From the NCBI GenBank assembly GCA_903897855.1, contig CAIUDH010000026.1, forward strand, positions 1 through 64,000: 64,000 bases of DNA, in the 5' to 3' direction. The stretch is from an uncultured Bacteroidota bacterium. Its GTDB lineage: Bacteria > Bacteroidota > Bacteroidia > UKL13-3. The translations under genes and the position numbers were made by a program. How positions within the stretch are numbered: the first letter of the stretch is position 1; the number at the start of each line of letters is the position of its first letter. The notes beneath the pieces are model-generated. The model saw nothing but the letters and a program-made list of their open reading frames with translations, was not told the origin of the DNA and did no database searches. Below, piece after piece: positions 17,366-26,227 of the stretch.

Positions 17366-18541
17366 GTGCAGCTTCGAAATTTAATTTTCCTGAAAGACAT
17401 ATTTATCTTAGCGTGTACTGCTTTTGGTGGTCCACAAGTGCATGTGAGTATGTTTTTAAAGCGATTGGTAAAACAAAGAAGATATTTAACAGAGGAAGAG
17501 TTTTTAGAAATTAATGCTTTGTGCAGTGTGTTGCCAGGCCCTTCATCCACTCAAACCATCATCGCCATTGGGTATAAACAAGGAGGACCACTGCTTGCAT
17601 TAATGACATTGCTTATTTGGGCTCTGCCTGCTTCTTTAATAATTACCTTGCTGGTATTGAGCTTCACCATTTTCTCATCAGTTGATTTGAGCTTCACGAA
17701 ATTTATTACTCCGATGGCTGTTGGCTTTATTATAGCAGGAGCTTACAGCTTGGGTAAAGCCGTAATCAACGACACCCTTAGTGTTTTACTATTTATTACG
17801 GCCGCGGTCACAGGTGTTGTTTTTTCTAGTCCCTGGGTATATCCACTAATTATTGTGGCAGGAGTTATCGCTGCCAACGTATTTATCAAAGGATATAATT
17901 TTGAACCTTTAATTGGAGTTAAAGTAAAATGGCGATATATCATTTCTTTTTTCGGAATTTTACTTATTGCGGCAATCATTGGAAGAATTTCACAGCATCG
18001 ATCAGTGCTTTTATTTGAAAATATTTATCGTTTCGGAAGTATTGTTTATGGAGGTGGTAATGTGCTTGTGCCATTGATGTACGAGCAATTTGTTGACTTT
18101 AAACATTATATGAATGCTCAAGAGTTTGCTATCGGATACGGTATGGTACAAGCATTACCAGGGCCGATCTTTAGTTTAGGCACCTTTGCTTCAGGCATGA
18201 GTATGAAGCCTTTTGGATTATGGTGGCAACTTATTGGATGTGTTTCAGGCACGGTGGCGATTTTTCTCCCTGGTGTACTCTTAATATTTTTCTTTTATCC
18301 GATCTGGCAACAAGTTAAGAAATATCCTATTTTTAAAAAGTCGGTGAAAGGAAGCAATGCAGTATCAACAGGATTAATTCTCTCGGCTGCCTTTAGCTTA
18401 GCCAAACCGTTGTTGTTGCAGGGAAATATGCCGCTTCAGATGGCCTTGGTTGTGACCGTTACTTTTTTGCTTGTAGCCTTTACTAGAATTCCTTCCCCAT
18501 TTATTGTACTGACAACGATACTATTGGGTTTTGTTTTTTAA
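17366..18541 (+). CDS. Chromate transporter family (ChrA-like)
   Basis: The 391-residue membrane protein has two homologous halves. The first half has FILACTAFGGPQVHVSMF and the conserved LCSVLPGPSSTQ; the second has RFGSIVYGGGNVLVPLM and MVQALPGPIFSLGTFASG. The paired FGG(P/N) and LPGP motifs define the CHR family, which exports chromate in some bacteria; many chromosomal members have no proven substrate. The GTG start at 17366 directly precedes the expected N-terminus. TACTTTTA, similar to a -7 box, ends four bases before it, so the mRNA may lack a leader. Confidence 0.88.
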   Translation: MQLRNLIFLKDIFILACTAFGGPQVHVSMFLKRLVKQRRYLTEEEFLEINALCSVLPGPSSTQTIIAIGYKQGGPLLALMTLLIWALPASLIITLLVLSFTIFSSVDLSFTKFITPMAVGFIIAGAYSLGKAVINDTLSVLLFITAAVTGVVFSSPWVYPLIIVAGVIAANVFIKGYNFEPLIGVKVKWRYIISFFGILLIAAIIGRISQHRSVLLFENIYRFGSIVYGGGNVLVPLMYEQFVDFKHYMNAQEFAIGYGMVQALPGPIFSLGTFASGMSMKPFGLWWQLIGCVSGTVAIFLPGVLLIFFFYPIWQQVKKYPIFKKSVKGSNAVSTGLILSAAFSLAKPLLLQGNMPLQMALVVTVTFLLVAFTRIPSPFIVLTTILLGFVF

Positions 18542-18581
18542 GCAAAGTATAATCAAGAAGGGATATGATCAATTCGTTTCA

Positions 18582-18923
18582 CTATCCTCCAGCCTTTTTC
18601 ACAGTATACCCCTGCTTAATTAAATAGGAAAAAATTTTTTCACGAGCATCTCCTTGTATAATAATCTCACTCTCTTTCACACTACCACCAGCCCCACATA
18701 GCTGCTTTAACTGCTTCCCCAATTCCTGTAAATCGCTTTCAGGGCCTATATAACCTCGCACTATACTGGATACTTTTCCACCTTTTCCTCGTTCGAGCCA
18801 GAGGCGTAAATTTTGTGCCGATGGCGAGCGCAAGGCGGGTACATTGGAGGCGTTTTCTTGAAATTCAAACTCCGGGTTGGTGCTATATACAATGCCGCTT
18901 TTATTTTTATTCTTGTTGCTCAT
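18582..18923 (-). CDS. eIF1/SUI1 family translation factor (YciH-like)
   Basis: The 113-residue protein has a Lys/Asn-rich N-terminal arm and a SUI1 domain (about 50-113), with GGKVSSIVRGY, LGKQLKQLCGAGGS, IIIQGD and the terminal LIKQGYTVKKAGG. The archaeal/eukaryal homologue eIF1 checks start-codon choice; the bacterial YciH has been linked to translation under stress. A TTG at 18932 could lengthen it by three residues, but the ATG at 18923 is preferred. It lies 11 bases after the thioesterase gene. Confidence 0.92.
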   Translation of the reverse strand: MSNKNKNKSGIVYSTNPEFEFQENASNVPALRSPSAQNLRLWLERGKGGKVSSIVRGYIGPESDLQELGKQLKQLCGAGGSVKESEIIIQGDAREKIFSYLIKQGYTVKKAGG

Positions 18924-18934
18924 ATAAAACAAGT

Positions 18935-19342
18935 TTAATAAGTTGTTTCAGTTTTTAGTTTGTTGAAGAGGGATTGGAGTTGCATTTTTTTTAATATTTT
19001 CTGACCTTGCGACCCTTCAGCAATAACTCTTTGATGATGTTTTGCAATCCAGTGACATTGAATACTATTGCCCGATAATAATGTTATTTCAGCTTCAAAA
19101 ACAATCTCCGAATTTAGTAATGCTGGCGCTAAATGATTTACAATTACAGAAGTTCCGATTCCTTCTTCATCGTCCTCTTTCATTTCAAGAGCAAATAAAC
19201 GGCAGCACCATTCGGCATCGCGGGCTACAGCGAAGGTGGAGTAAACGGCATGTACCGCATCGTTTTCAAAGGCGGCAAGATCGTGTGTAGTGACTGTTTT
19301 TATAAACTGTTTCTTGTCTCCGATATTGAAAATGGGTTTCAT
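18935..19342 (-). CDS. Hot-dog fold thioesterase (FlK-like family)
   Basis: The 135-residue protein has the pattern of the fluoroacetyl-CoA-thioesterase-like family: an N-terminal helix region around DAEWCCRLFALEM, then GIGTSVIVNHLAPALLNSEI and a beta region (VFEAEITLLSGNSIQCHWIA) followed by IAEGSQGQKIL. It likely hydrolyses small acyl-CoA thioesters, but the substrate is unknown, and related proteins are often called only 'thioesterase'. It has its own promoter boxes (19366-19384) and is followed by the SUI1 gene 11 bases later. Confidence 0.78.
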   Translation of the reverse strand: MKPIFNIGDKKQFIKTVTTHDLAAFENDAVHAVYSTFAVARDAEWCCRLFALEMKEDDEEGIGTSVIVNHLAPALLNSEIVFEAEITLLSGNSIQCHWIAKHHQRVIAEGSQGQKILKKMQLQSLFNKLKTETTY

Positions 19343-19365
19343 TTAAAAGTTGCTTTAGAATCGTA

Positions 19366-19384
19366 CAAAATTATTACAAAATTA
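19366..19384 (-). promoter_or_regulatory. Two tandem -7 boxes before the thioesterase gene
   Basis: On the minus strand TAATTTTG occurs twice, at 19384-19377 and 19373-19366, 11 bases apart. Both match TAnnTTTG exactly. They lie 24-42 bases before the ATG at 19342, in the gap after miaA, so the thioesterase-SUI1 pair probably has its own start sites. Confidence 0.5.
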
Positions 19385-19418
19385 CATACCGCATCGACAA
19401 TTTGAACAATAGGGCTAT

Positions 19419-20345
19419 CTACTTTTCATTATCAAGAACGGCATGAACGAATTTTAGTTGTGCATCGAGGGTTAAATTTCCATCAATCCAATGAATTATA
19501 TTTCCTTCACGCTCCATTTTTCTGAACCAGGTCATTTGTCTTTTGGCATATTGGTGAATAGCTGTTTGTAAAAGGGTGATCATGGTTTCTTTAGGATATT
19601 TCCCGGTAAGAAATTCGGTAATATATTTATATTCTAACCCCAAGAAAACCAATCGATCTTCGTTAATACCCTTTGCAAGTAGTTCTTGCACTTCCTCTAT
19701 CAGGCCATTTTTTAAGCGTTGCTCAAGTCGACTATTTATTTTTTCGATTCTGTCGGTGGGCGATAAATTGATCCCAAAAATGATTGGTTTTAAGTTGGGG
19801 TAGGAAATTTGTTGATGCGTAAAGTTTGATAAATAATGAGCTACTTCAATAGCACGAATAATTCTTTTACGGGTGGAGAGGTCGGCCTGTTTTATATTTT
19901 GAGAAGCATAGGTATTTAATTTTTCAATCAGTCGCCCCGTAGTTAGAGATGAAATTTCATTTCGCAATTCGTCGTCGTTCGGGATATTAATATACTGGTG
20001 TTTTTTCAATACCAAATCAAAATATAATCCGGTGCCTCCGCAAAGAATGGGTAATAGCGCTCTCTCTTTACAATTTTCAAAGGCTGCGAGATAACACTTC
20101 ACAAACTCATAACTATGAAATTTTGTGTTAACGTCGCATACGTCGATAAGGAAGTAAGGTATCAATCGATTCGCAATGGTAAACTCGTTCAAGTCTTTCC
20201 CTGTTCCGATGGTGAGCTGTTTATAGACTTGTCGGGAATCAAAACTTAATACGGCCCCATTGGCCTCTGATGCAAGATGTGCTGCCAGCCTTGTTTTTCC
20301 TGAAGCTGTGGGGCCTAAGATCAGAATGCTGTCGTAGTTCTTCAA
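19419..20345 (-). CDS. miaA: tRNA dimethylallyltransferase (MiaA)
   Basis: MiaA adds a dimethylallyl group to N6 of A37 in tRNAs reading UNN codons. The 308-residue length is normal. Seen: P-loop GPTASGKT at 11-18, DSRQVYKQLTIGTGK, GGTGLYFD, RKRIIRAIEV and the C-terminal IHQYAKRQMTWFRK. The start is TTG, sharing TTGA with the stop of the upstream 239-residue gene, so the two are translationally coupled. This is notable because the partner carries a phage-type domain of unknown role. Bacteroidota often have two MiaA copies; only one is in this window. Confidence 0.96.
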   Translation of the reverse strand: MKNYDSILILGPTASGKTRLAAHLASEANGAVLSFDSRQVYKQLTIGTGKDLNEFTIANRLIPYFLIDVCDVNTKFHSYEFVKCYLAAFENCKERALLPILCGGTGLYFDLVLKKHQYINIPNDDELRNEISSLTTGRLIEKLNTYASQNIKQADLSTRKRIIRAIEVAHYLSNFTHQQISYPNLKPIIFGINLSPTDRIEKINSRLEQRLKNGLIEEVQELLAKGINEDRLVFLGLEYKYITEFLTGKYPKETMITLLQTAIHQYAKRQMTWFRKMEREGNIIHWIDGNLTLDAQLKFVHAVLDNEK

Positions 20346-21061
20346 GAGATATGCTTTATTAATTTATAATTCCCCTTATTTGTAAAGTGTATAGGCACAG
20401 CATCATGGAAGGCAATTTTGAGCACTAGCGGTGCGGTGACTTGTTCGAGAAGAAAGCCCAACGCATAGTAGGCGTGGGGCTCTCCCCAAAGTTTATCGAC
20501 ATAGGTCATGATGTCGCCAGGCTTCTGCTCCTCTTCGAAAGTATGTATGAGCTTACTTAAGCCACCTACTACCGTGTAAAAGTTTTTATTACAGAATCGT
20601 ATCAGCTCAAACGACTTCTTATTTTCAGGCAATCTGTTCATCCGCCTTCCTTTGCTAAAACTGGCGATGGCTACCAATTCATCTTTTAAAAACAAGCCAT
20701 AATGGAAATAGCTACTGGCATAACCCATGGTATGATTTGTATCTAGAAATAATTTTGCCTCCGGCTTTGAAATTCTTCGTACGATGCATTGCCGTGCGTG
20801 AATTTTTTGCGTTACTCCCAGCAGAGAGCAGAGACGAGACTTTGAGGCTTCCTTGTTACCCCCCCAATGGAATTCCGTTATATAATAGGTGAAATCCATC
20901 TCCGAAATCTGATGCAGTTTTTCATTACCAACAAAGCAAATACTTTTTTTTTGGCTGTCCAACCATAACCATGCGAATTCATTTTCAATATTCAAATGTG
21001 CTCCAGGCAGTTTCTCTTTTACCCATGCCACGACCTCTTCAATAAATACGTTTGAATACAT
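20342..21061 (-). CDS. Phage-type GNAT-like domain protein coupled to miaA
   Basis: I recognise no named family with certainty. The 239-residue protein has an N-terminal part (1-95) with no clear motif. A domain of about 130 residues follows with ARQCIVRRISKPEAKLFLD, then GYASSYFHYGLF, ELIRFCNK, VVGGLSKLI, MTYVDKLWGE and YYALGF. The same order (Cys/Arg start, H-x-GY, GL...LVA...SF, ELIRFC, GG-x-SKL, YxD, LGF) is found in small proteins of T4-like phages and beside some homing-type nucleases, and is compatible with a GNAT-like or Mom-like fold. Its stop overlaps the miaA start by four bases, suggesting a job linked to tRNA or nucleic-acid modification; that is inference. Confidence 0.6.
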   Translation of the reverse strand: MYSNVFIEEVVAWVKEKLPGAHLNIENEFAWLWLDSQKKSICFVGNEKLHQISEMDFTYYITEFHWGGNKEASKSRLCSLLGVTQKIHARQCIVRRISKPEAKLFLDTNHTMGYASSYFHYGLFLKDELVAIASFSKGRRMNRLPENKKSFELIRFCNKNFYTVVGGLSKLIHTFEEEQKPGDIMTYVDKLWGEPHAYYALGFLLEQVTAPLVLKIAFHDAVPIHFTNKGNYKLIKHIS

Positions 21062-21155
21062 TGTTGCAAAGAGAGTGTTTATTTTAATAGAAACAAATGC
21101 CTTTTTCGTTTATAACTCAAATAATAATCTAAAGGATAGCGGTTAATTTCGCCTT

Positions 21156-22310
21156 ATGACCTTTAAAGATTTCTTAGCCCCCTTAAATGCAGAGGATTTT
21201 GGAGCAGATCAGGGGCCCGCAAACACCTACCATAATCAGGTTCAAAAGTACCTCACCGAATTTCCGAATTTGGATGATGTGGATATTGTATTATTAGGTG
21301 TTAATGAGCTTCGAAACACGAGCCATCAGCATCTTACACCGGGTATTGGGTATTCGGCAGATGCTTTACGAAGGCAGTTTTATAAACTTTTTAAAGGCAC
21401 TTATCATGTAAAGATTGCCGACATCGGCAATATTGAGTCGTCGAATAGTTTTAATGATTCGGCTTTTGCTTTACAGGAAACGATGAAGCGGCTACTCGAA
21501 TTGAAGAAAACGGTATTGGTTTTTGGAACTCACCAGGAGTTAATAGCTTCGCACTACAAAGGATTTGAAACTACCACCAAAGCTTTAAATTTAGCCACGT
21601 TAGATGCCTATTTGAATTTGAGTGAATTAAAGAACGAAGAGAGTTATTTAACTCAAATTATTAAACACACCCCCGAATATTTATTTAACCTTGCTCATCT
21701 TGGAAGTCAGATGTACTTGAATGAACCCGGCGGTGTTAATTTGATGGATGCGATGCTCTTTGATGTATGTCGGTTGGGGATCGTGCGAAAAAACCTGACC
21801 GATGCAGAACCATTTTTTCGTAATGCCGATTTGGTTTGCGTCAATGTTTCTTGCATTAAGCAGGCTGATTTCCCGGCTCAACTTAGAGGGAGTGCAAATG
21901 GTTTATTAAGCGAAGAAATTTGCGCACTGATGCGTTTTGCGGGTTTAGGTAGCACGGTACGCAGTTTGGGTATTTATGATTATTTCAGTGATTTAGATAC
22001 GGGTGAGCAAAGTTCTAAATTAGCGGCACAAATGCTATGGCATTTTATTGATGGTTTTTATAATAGAGTAGATGAAAACCCCTTGCAAAATGAGAATGAT
22101 TTTGTTCGATACCGCGTGGCTCTTCACCTCCAAAACACCAATGAAATGGTTTTTTATAAGAGTACGATTACCGAACGCTGGTATATGGAAGTAACATCCA
22201 ATTTTCATAAGAACAGTTTCACGTTGCCATGTTCATACAACGATTATCTTTCGGCCTGCAACGGCGACATCCCCGAACGATGGATGAAGGCGACGCAGAA
22301 ACTGATGTGA
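21156..22310 (+). CDS. Arginase/formimidoylglutamase-fold protein without the metal site
   Basis: The 384-residue protein has the ureohydrolase layout: strand LLGVNE, GIGYSADALRRQFYKL, the ADIGNIE segment, and LVFGTHQE where active enzymes have GG(G/D)H. The metal ligands are largely gone. The DAHxD motif is replaced by DAYLN (150-154), and the SxDxDxxDP motif by NVSCIKQADFP (230-240); only H126 remains of the first motif. Bacteroidota carry such degenerate relatives, often annotated as formimidoylglutamase. With so few ligands it is unlikely to be a manganese hydrolase and may be structural or regulatory. It is a single gene, convergent with menA. Confidence 0.75.
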   Translation: MTFKDFLAPLNAEDFGADQGPANTYHNQVQKYLTEFPNLDDVDIVLLGVNELRNTSHQHLTPGIGYSADALRRQFYKLFKGTYHVKIADIGNIESSNSFNDSAFALQETMKRLLELKKTVLVFGTHQELIASHYKGFETTTKALNLATLDAYLNLSELKNEESYLTQIIKHTPEYLFNLAHLGSQMYLNEPGGVNLMDAMLFDVCRLGIVRKNLTDAEPFFRNADLVCVNVSCIKQADFPAQLRGSANGLLSEEICALMRFAGLGSTVRSLGIYDYFSDLDTGEQSSKLAAQMLWHFIDGFYNRVDENPLQNENDFVRYRVALHLQNTNEMVFYKSTITERWYMEVTSNFHKNSFTLPCSYNDYLSACNGDIPERWMKATQKLM

Positions 22311-22346
22311 TGATGAAACGACTTAAGAACTAGGGAGTTAAGGTTG

Positions 22347-23246
22347 TTAATTAAAGCACAAACCAACCACAAAAGAGAGGGTAAAAAGCAATGCAAACAG
22401 CGCTGTTTTTTTCAAAGAAGTATCCAGTGTTTCATGGTCTTGATTCTTTAGGAGTGGCCTAAAAAGTATATAAGCAGGCAACAGAGTGAAGCACGTGAAT
22501 GCGAGTAAGGTGTAATTTGATTTGATCAAGGCATAACTCGCGTTAACAATAAAAGGAATGACCATTAAAACGGATTGGTACATCAACCCCTTAGCTTTCC
22601 CTAATCTTACAGGTATTGTAATTTTTCCGGAAGCTTTGTCATTTTCAATATCTCTCAAGTTATTTAAGTTTAGAACAGCAGTACTCCATGCGCCGATACT
22701 AATAGAAGGAAGAAGTACGTTCATGGGTAACCTTAGAGTCAGTAAAAAATAGATGCCACTGCTAGATACCAGTCCGAAGAAAAGGAAAACAAAGAAATCT
22801 CCCCAGCCTTTATATCCATAGGGGTTGTTTCCCATCGTATATTTTAATGCTGCGGCAATACAACCGATGCCAATACACAGATACACGATAAACAATAAAT
22901 TGATATGGGCGAATGCCATATATAACAAGCAAAGACCTGAAACAAGGCTAAGTATGCCGAACAGAATGATGGCAATTCTCATCGTCTCTGCGCTGATAGC
23001 ACCCGACTGTACGGCTCGTTGCGGTCCTTTTCTAGATTCATTGTCGGCACCGTTTTTAAAATCGCCGTAATCGTTGGCAAAGTTGCTTAGGATTTGTAAG
23101 AGTAAAGCGGTAAGGATAGCCAGAACAAAGAGCCTAGAATTAAAATTTATTTTGGAATCGTTGTATGCCATGGCACCTCCGGTAATGATTCCGGCAATAC
23201 TCAAAGGAAGTGTACGTAGGCGCATGGCGCTGATCCATGGATTCAT
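22347..23246 (-). CDS. menA: 1,4-dihydroxy-2-naphthoate polyprenyltransferase
   Basis: MenA joins the polyprenyl tail to the naphthoate ring, the membrane step of menaquinone synthesis. The 299 residues form about eight or nine helices. The prenyl-diphosphate motif is NFANDYGDFKNGAD (N-x3-D-x3-D), followed by GPQRAVQSGAI, and the second Asp-rich motif is NNLRDIENDKASGK. The start is one base beyond the stop of recF, so it is the last gene of the fur-purA-recF-menA run. Other men genes are not in the window. Confidence 0.95.
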   Translation of the reverse strand: MNPWISAMRLRTLPLSIAGIITGGAMAYNDSKINFNSRLFVLAILTALLLQILSNFANDYGDFKNGADNESRKGPQRAVQSGAISAETMRIAIILFGILSLVSGLCLLYMAFAHINLLFIVYLCIGIGCIAAALKYTMGNNPYGYKGWGDFFVFLFFGLVSSSGIYFLLTLRLPMNVLLPSISIGAWSTAVLNLNNLRDIENDKASGKITIPVRLGKAKGLMYQSVLMVIPFIVNASYALIKSNYTLLAFTCFTLLPAYILFRPLLKNQDHETLDTSLKKTALFALLFTLSFVVGLCFN

Positions 23247-23247
23247 A

Positions 23248-24309
23248 TTAATTCAAACTAATTTTATTTTCATTCTCAAAAATTTGATCGTCGGTATGGG
23301 TGATTATTACTTGTCCAACGATATCGCTATTTAACAATTTTATCAATGCTTTGCAGCGAGTGCCATCGAGCTTGTCGAAAATATCATCGAGAAGCAGTAT
23401 CGCTTTAATACCCAACTGCATTTCAATATATTGCATCTGTGCTAAACGCAAGGCAAGCAAGAGCGTTTTTTGTTGTCCTTGCGATGCCCATTTTTTAGCC
23501 GGTTGGTTATCGAATAATAATTCCATGTCGTCGCGATGTATACCCGAAGTACTGAAACCTAAGGCCATATCACGTTTATAGTTCCGTGCTACAGCCGACA
23601 AATATTTGATGGCATAGAATTCTGATTGGTAGGCTATCTTAATGGGTTCGTTTTTACTAGCGATCTCCATATAATGCTTTAAGAATAATGGATAGATGGA
23701 GGAAAAGAAGGATTCTCTTTTTTGGAAGATATATTCGTTTAATGGATAAATTTGTTCATCATAAACCGAGAGTAATCCAGGGTCGAAATTATTATTTTTA
23801 TCGAACAGTTTTAACTGAGCATTGCGTTGTTCAATTAGCTTATTATATTTTATAAGATAGTTTAGGTAGGTAGTATCGGTTTGAGATAAAGTACTGTCGA
23901 TGAATTTTCTCCGATCTAGGCTCCCCCCGGTAACGATACCTGCATCGGCAGGCGAGTTGATGATTAAGGGAAGTATACCAACGTGTTCATTAAGTTTTTC
24001 ATAGGCGACCTCATTTCGTTTCAAGAGCTTCTTGCTTCCTTCCTGAAAACCGCAGAACATATTTTCCGTCGACGTGTGCTTAATAAATTCACCGGTTATG
24101 GTGAAATAGCTTTCACCCGCTTTTATGTTTTGCAGGTCAATCGTATTGAAGTAACTTTTAGTAAGACAGAGGTAATTGATGGCATCAAGTAAATTCGTTT
24201 TTCCTGTTCCATTGTTTCCACAGATGGCATTCAGTTTTGGATGAAAGCGAATGGCTTTATCAGTATGATTTTTAAAATTTACGACATGCAGATTTTGAAT
24301 GTAAAGCAC
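23248..24309 (-). CDS. recF: DNA replication and repair protein RecF
   Basis: RecF is an SMC-like ATPase that loads RecA at single-strand gaps with RecO and RecR. The 353 residues show Walker A GNNGTGKTNLLDAI near residue 33, a signature region around SQGQQKTLLLALRLAQ and Walker B ILLLDDIFDKLD. The GTG at 24309 is taken as start (VLYIQNLHVVNFKNHT matches the family opening). In many bacteria recF lies in the dnaA-dnaN operon; here it is between purA and menA with gaps of 18 bases and 1 base. Confidence 0.95.
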   Translation of the reverse strand: MLYIQNLHVVNFKNHTDKAIRFHPKLNAICGNNGTGKTNLLDAINYLCLTKSYFNTIDLQNIKAGESYFTITGEFIKHTSTENMFCGFQEGSKKLLKRNEVAYEKLNEHVGILPLIINSPADAGIVTGGSLDRRKFIDSTLSQTDTTYLNYLIKYNKLIEQRNAQLKLFDKNNNFDPGLLSVYDEQIYPLNEYIFQKRESFFSSIYPLFLKHYMEIASKNEPIKIAYQSEFYAIKYLSAVARNYKRDMALGFSTSGIHRDDMELLFDNQPAKKWASQGQQKTLLLALRLAQMQYIEMQLGIKAILLLDDIFDKLDGTRCKALIKLLNSDIVGQVIITHTDDQIFENENKISLN

Positions 24310-24327
24310 TTCAATGGGATTAAGAAA

Positions 24328-25572
24328 CTATCGGAATAAGGTCGCTTTTCTATCCGGCCCTAGGGATACAATTTTTATGGGGGTGCTTAATTTTGTTTCT
24401 AGATAATGAATATAAGAATCCAGCGCAGGGGGCAATTCTAGACCTTGCTGAGACCATCCTTCGATTTTATTCAGTACTGGAGTAATTTCCACATCGCACA
24501 AATCGTAAGGCACCTCTGTGGTATTAGAGCCATTAATTTCATAAGCTTCGCAGGCAAATATTTCATTAAAACCATTGAGCACATCAGCTTTGGTCATGAC
24601 CAACTGAGTTACCCCGTTAAGCATGATCGTATAATTTAACTGTGGCAAATCAATCCATCCAGTTCTTCTCGGACGGCCCGTGGTGGCCCCAAATTCATGC
24701 CCTTTCTGGCGTAGCAATTCGCCCATGTCGTTGTCGAGTTCGGTTGGAAACGGGCCGCTCCCAACGCGGGTACAGTAGGCTTTGAAAATACCATAAACTT
24801 CTCCTATATGTTTGGGCGCAACGCCAAGCCCGGTGCAAACTCCAGAGGTAAGTGTGTTTGAAGAGGTAACGAAAGGATACGTGCCGAAATCAATATCAAG
24901 CATGCTGCCTTGTGCGCCTTCGGCTAATATTTTTTTACCCTCTCTGAGTGCTTGATTGATATAATATTCACTATCAATACAGGTAAACTGTTTGATGAAT
25001 TCAATCGCAGCAAACCATTCTTTTTCCAATTCTGTATTGTCAAAATCAAATTTCAACGCGAGGATGGTTTCAGTGTGTCTGGCAGTTTGTGATTTATATT
25101 TTTCAGTAAAGCCAGGCGTAAAGATATCGCCGATACGTAGTCCGTTTCTCCCCGTCTTATCTTGATATGTAGGGGTGATGCCACGCAAAGTAGAACCAAT
25201 TTTTAGAGCCCCTTTTGCGGCCTCACTTGCGGCGTCCATGGTACGGTGTGAAGGCAGAATAAGATGGGCTTTTTTACTGATCAAGAGCCGCTTTTTAATA
25301 TCGGCACAAATCGGCGTAATTTTTTCTATTTCTTTTCTTAAGAGAATAGGATCAATCACTACTCCATTGCCAATGATGTTGATACAATGGGATTGAAAAA
25401 TGCCAGAAGGGATTGTATTTAAAACCACTTTATGTCCATCGAATTCTAACGAATGACCTGCGTTGGGCCCACCCTGAAAACGAGCGATGATATCGTAATT
25501 AGGGGCTAAAAAGTCTACGATTTTCCCTTTACCCTCATCGCCCCACTGAAGTCCTAAAATTACATCTACCAT
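24328..25572 (-). CDS. purA: Adenylosuccinate synthetase
   Basis: PurA converts IMP and aspartate to adenylosuccinate using GTP, the first committed AMP step. At 414 residues it is close to the usual 430. Motifs: LQWGDEGKGKIVD (phosphate loop with the catalytic Asp), GPNAGHS with the catalytic His, ITPTYQDKTGRNGLRIGD, EGAQGSMLDIDFGTYPFVTS and GATTGRPRRTGWID. It lies 32 bases after the Fur-family gene and 18 bases before recF. Confidence 0.97.
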   Translation of the reverse strand: MVDVILGLQWGDEGKGKIVDFLAPNYDIIARFQGGPNAGHSLEFDGHKVVLNTIPSGIFQSHCINIIGNGVVIDPILLRKEIEKITPICADIKKRLLISKKAHLILPSHRTMDAASEAAKGALKIGSTLRGITPTYQDKTGRNGLRIGDIFTPGFTEKYKSQTARHTETILALKFDFDNTELEKEWFAAIEFIKQFTCIDSEYYINQALREGKKILAEGAQGSMLDIDFGTYPFVTSSNTLTSGVCTGLGVAPKHIGEVYGIFKAYCTRVGSGPFPTELDNDMGELLRQKGHEFGATTGRPRRTGWIDLPQLNYTIMLNGVTQLVMTKADVLNGFNEIFACEAYEINGSNTTEVPYDLCDVEITPVLNKIEGWSQQGLELPPALDSYIHYLETKLSTPIKIVSLGPDRKATLFR

Positions 25573-25604
25573 GTTGCCTTTAATGAATAATTATATTACT
25601 ACTA

Positions 25605-26123
25605 TTAACCTTCTGTTTTTTCTAATGTTGGTCTTTCTAAAGTTTCAATTTCTACTTCATGCATTTCGCAATGTTTGCACACTCCTTTATCATCGAACTG
25701 TGGTTTTCCAAACAGGTTAAGCGAGTGCTGACTGATATCAAACTTTAAAATATCGCCCATCATTTGTTGAATTTGCTGTATGCGGGGGTCGCAAAACTCA
25801 ATTACTTTATTACAGCGATTACAAATGAGATGATCGTGTTGTTTATTGCCTACTGAGGGTTCAAACTGGGCAATATTTTTTCCAAATTGGTGTTTTGTAA
25901 CTAAGTCACAAGCCAAAAGAATATCAAGCGTGTTATAGACGGTTGCTCTACTTACCCTATATTTTTTGTTTTTCATCTGCAAAAACAATTGCTCCACCTC
26001 GAAGTGAGTTTTACGTGCGTAAATTTCTTCCAAAATGGCATATCTTTCTGGGGTTTTTCGGTGTCCATTTTTAGTTAGAAACTCAGTAAAAACTTGCTTA
26101 ACTTTTTCTTGTATTGCCGTCAT
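25605..26123 (-). CDS. Fur-family metal-dependent transcription regulator
   Basis: The 172-residue protein has a winged helix (about 12-83) with the recognition helix [14 protein letters not shown] and a metal-binding dimer domain. It has two CxxC pairs, C101/C104 and C149/C152, that would hold structural zinc, a QHDHLIC stretch, and H40 in the hinge. These features fit Fur, PerR or Zur; the sensed metal cannot be fixed by eye. The C-terminal tail (153-172) is Glu/Thr-rich and longer than average. It starts the compact fur-purA-recF-menA run, which is an unusual set of partners. A near -7 box TACATTTA lies upstream. Confidence 0.92.
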   Translation of the reverse strand: MTAIQEKVKQVFTEFLTKNGHRKTPERYAILEEIYARKTHFEVEQLFLQMKNKKYRVSRATVYNTLDILLACDLVTKHQFGKNIAQFEPSVGNKQHDHLICNRCNKVIEFCDPRIQQIQQMMGDILKFDISQHSLNLFGKPQFDDKGVCKHCEMHEVEIETLERPTLEKTEG

Positions 26124-26227
26124 ATTTTATTATCCGAAACAAAGCGTAAATGTAATATGTATTGTATGATACCTAAAAATGTATTTATGCACCTTTATTT
26201 CCTTATAAGCCTCAGGAACGTATGTTT

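Noticed and set aside
26124-26227. A Fur/PerR-type inverted repeat in the regulator's own promoter region
   Set aside because: A partial palindrome around 26160-26175 has too many mismatches to any 7-1-7 box for a claim.
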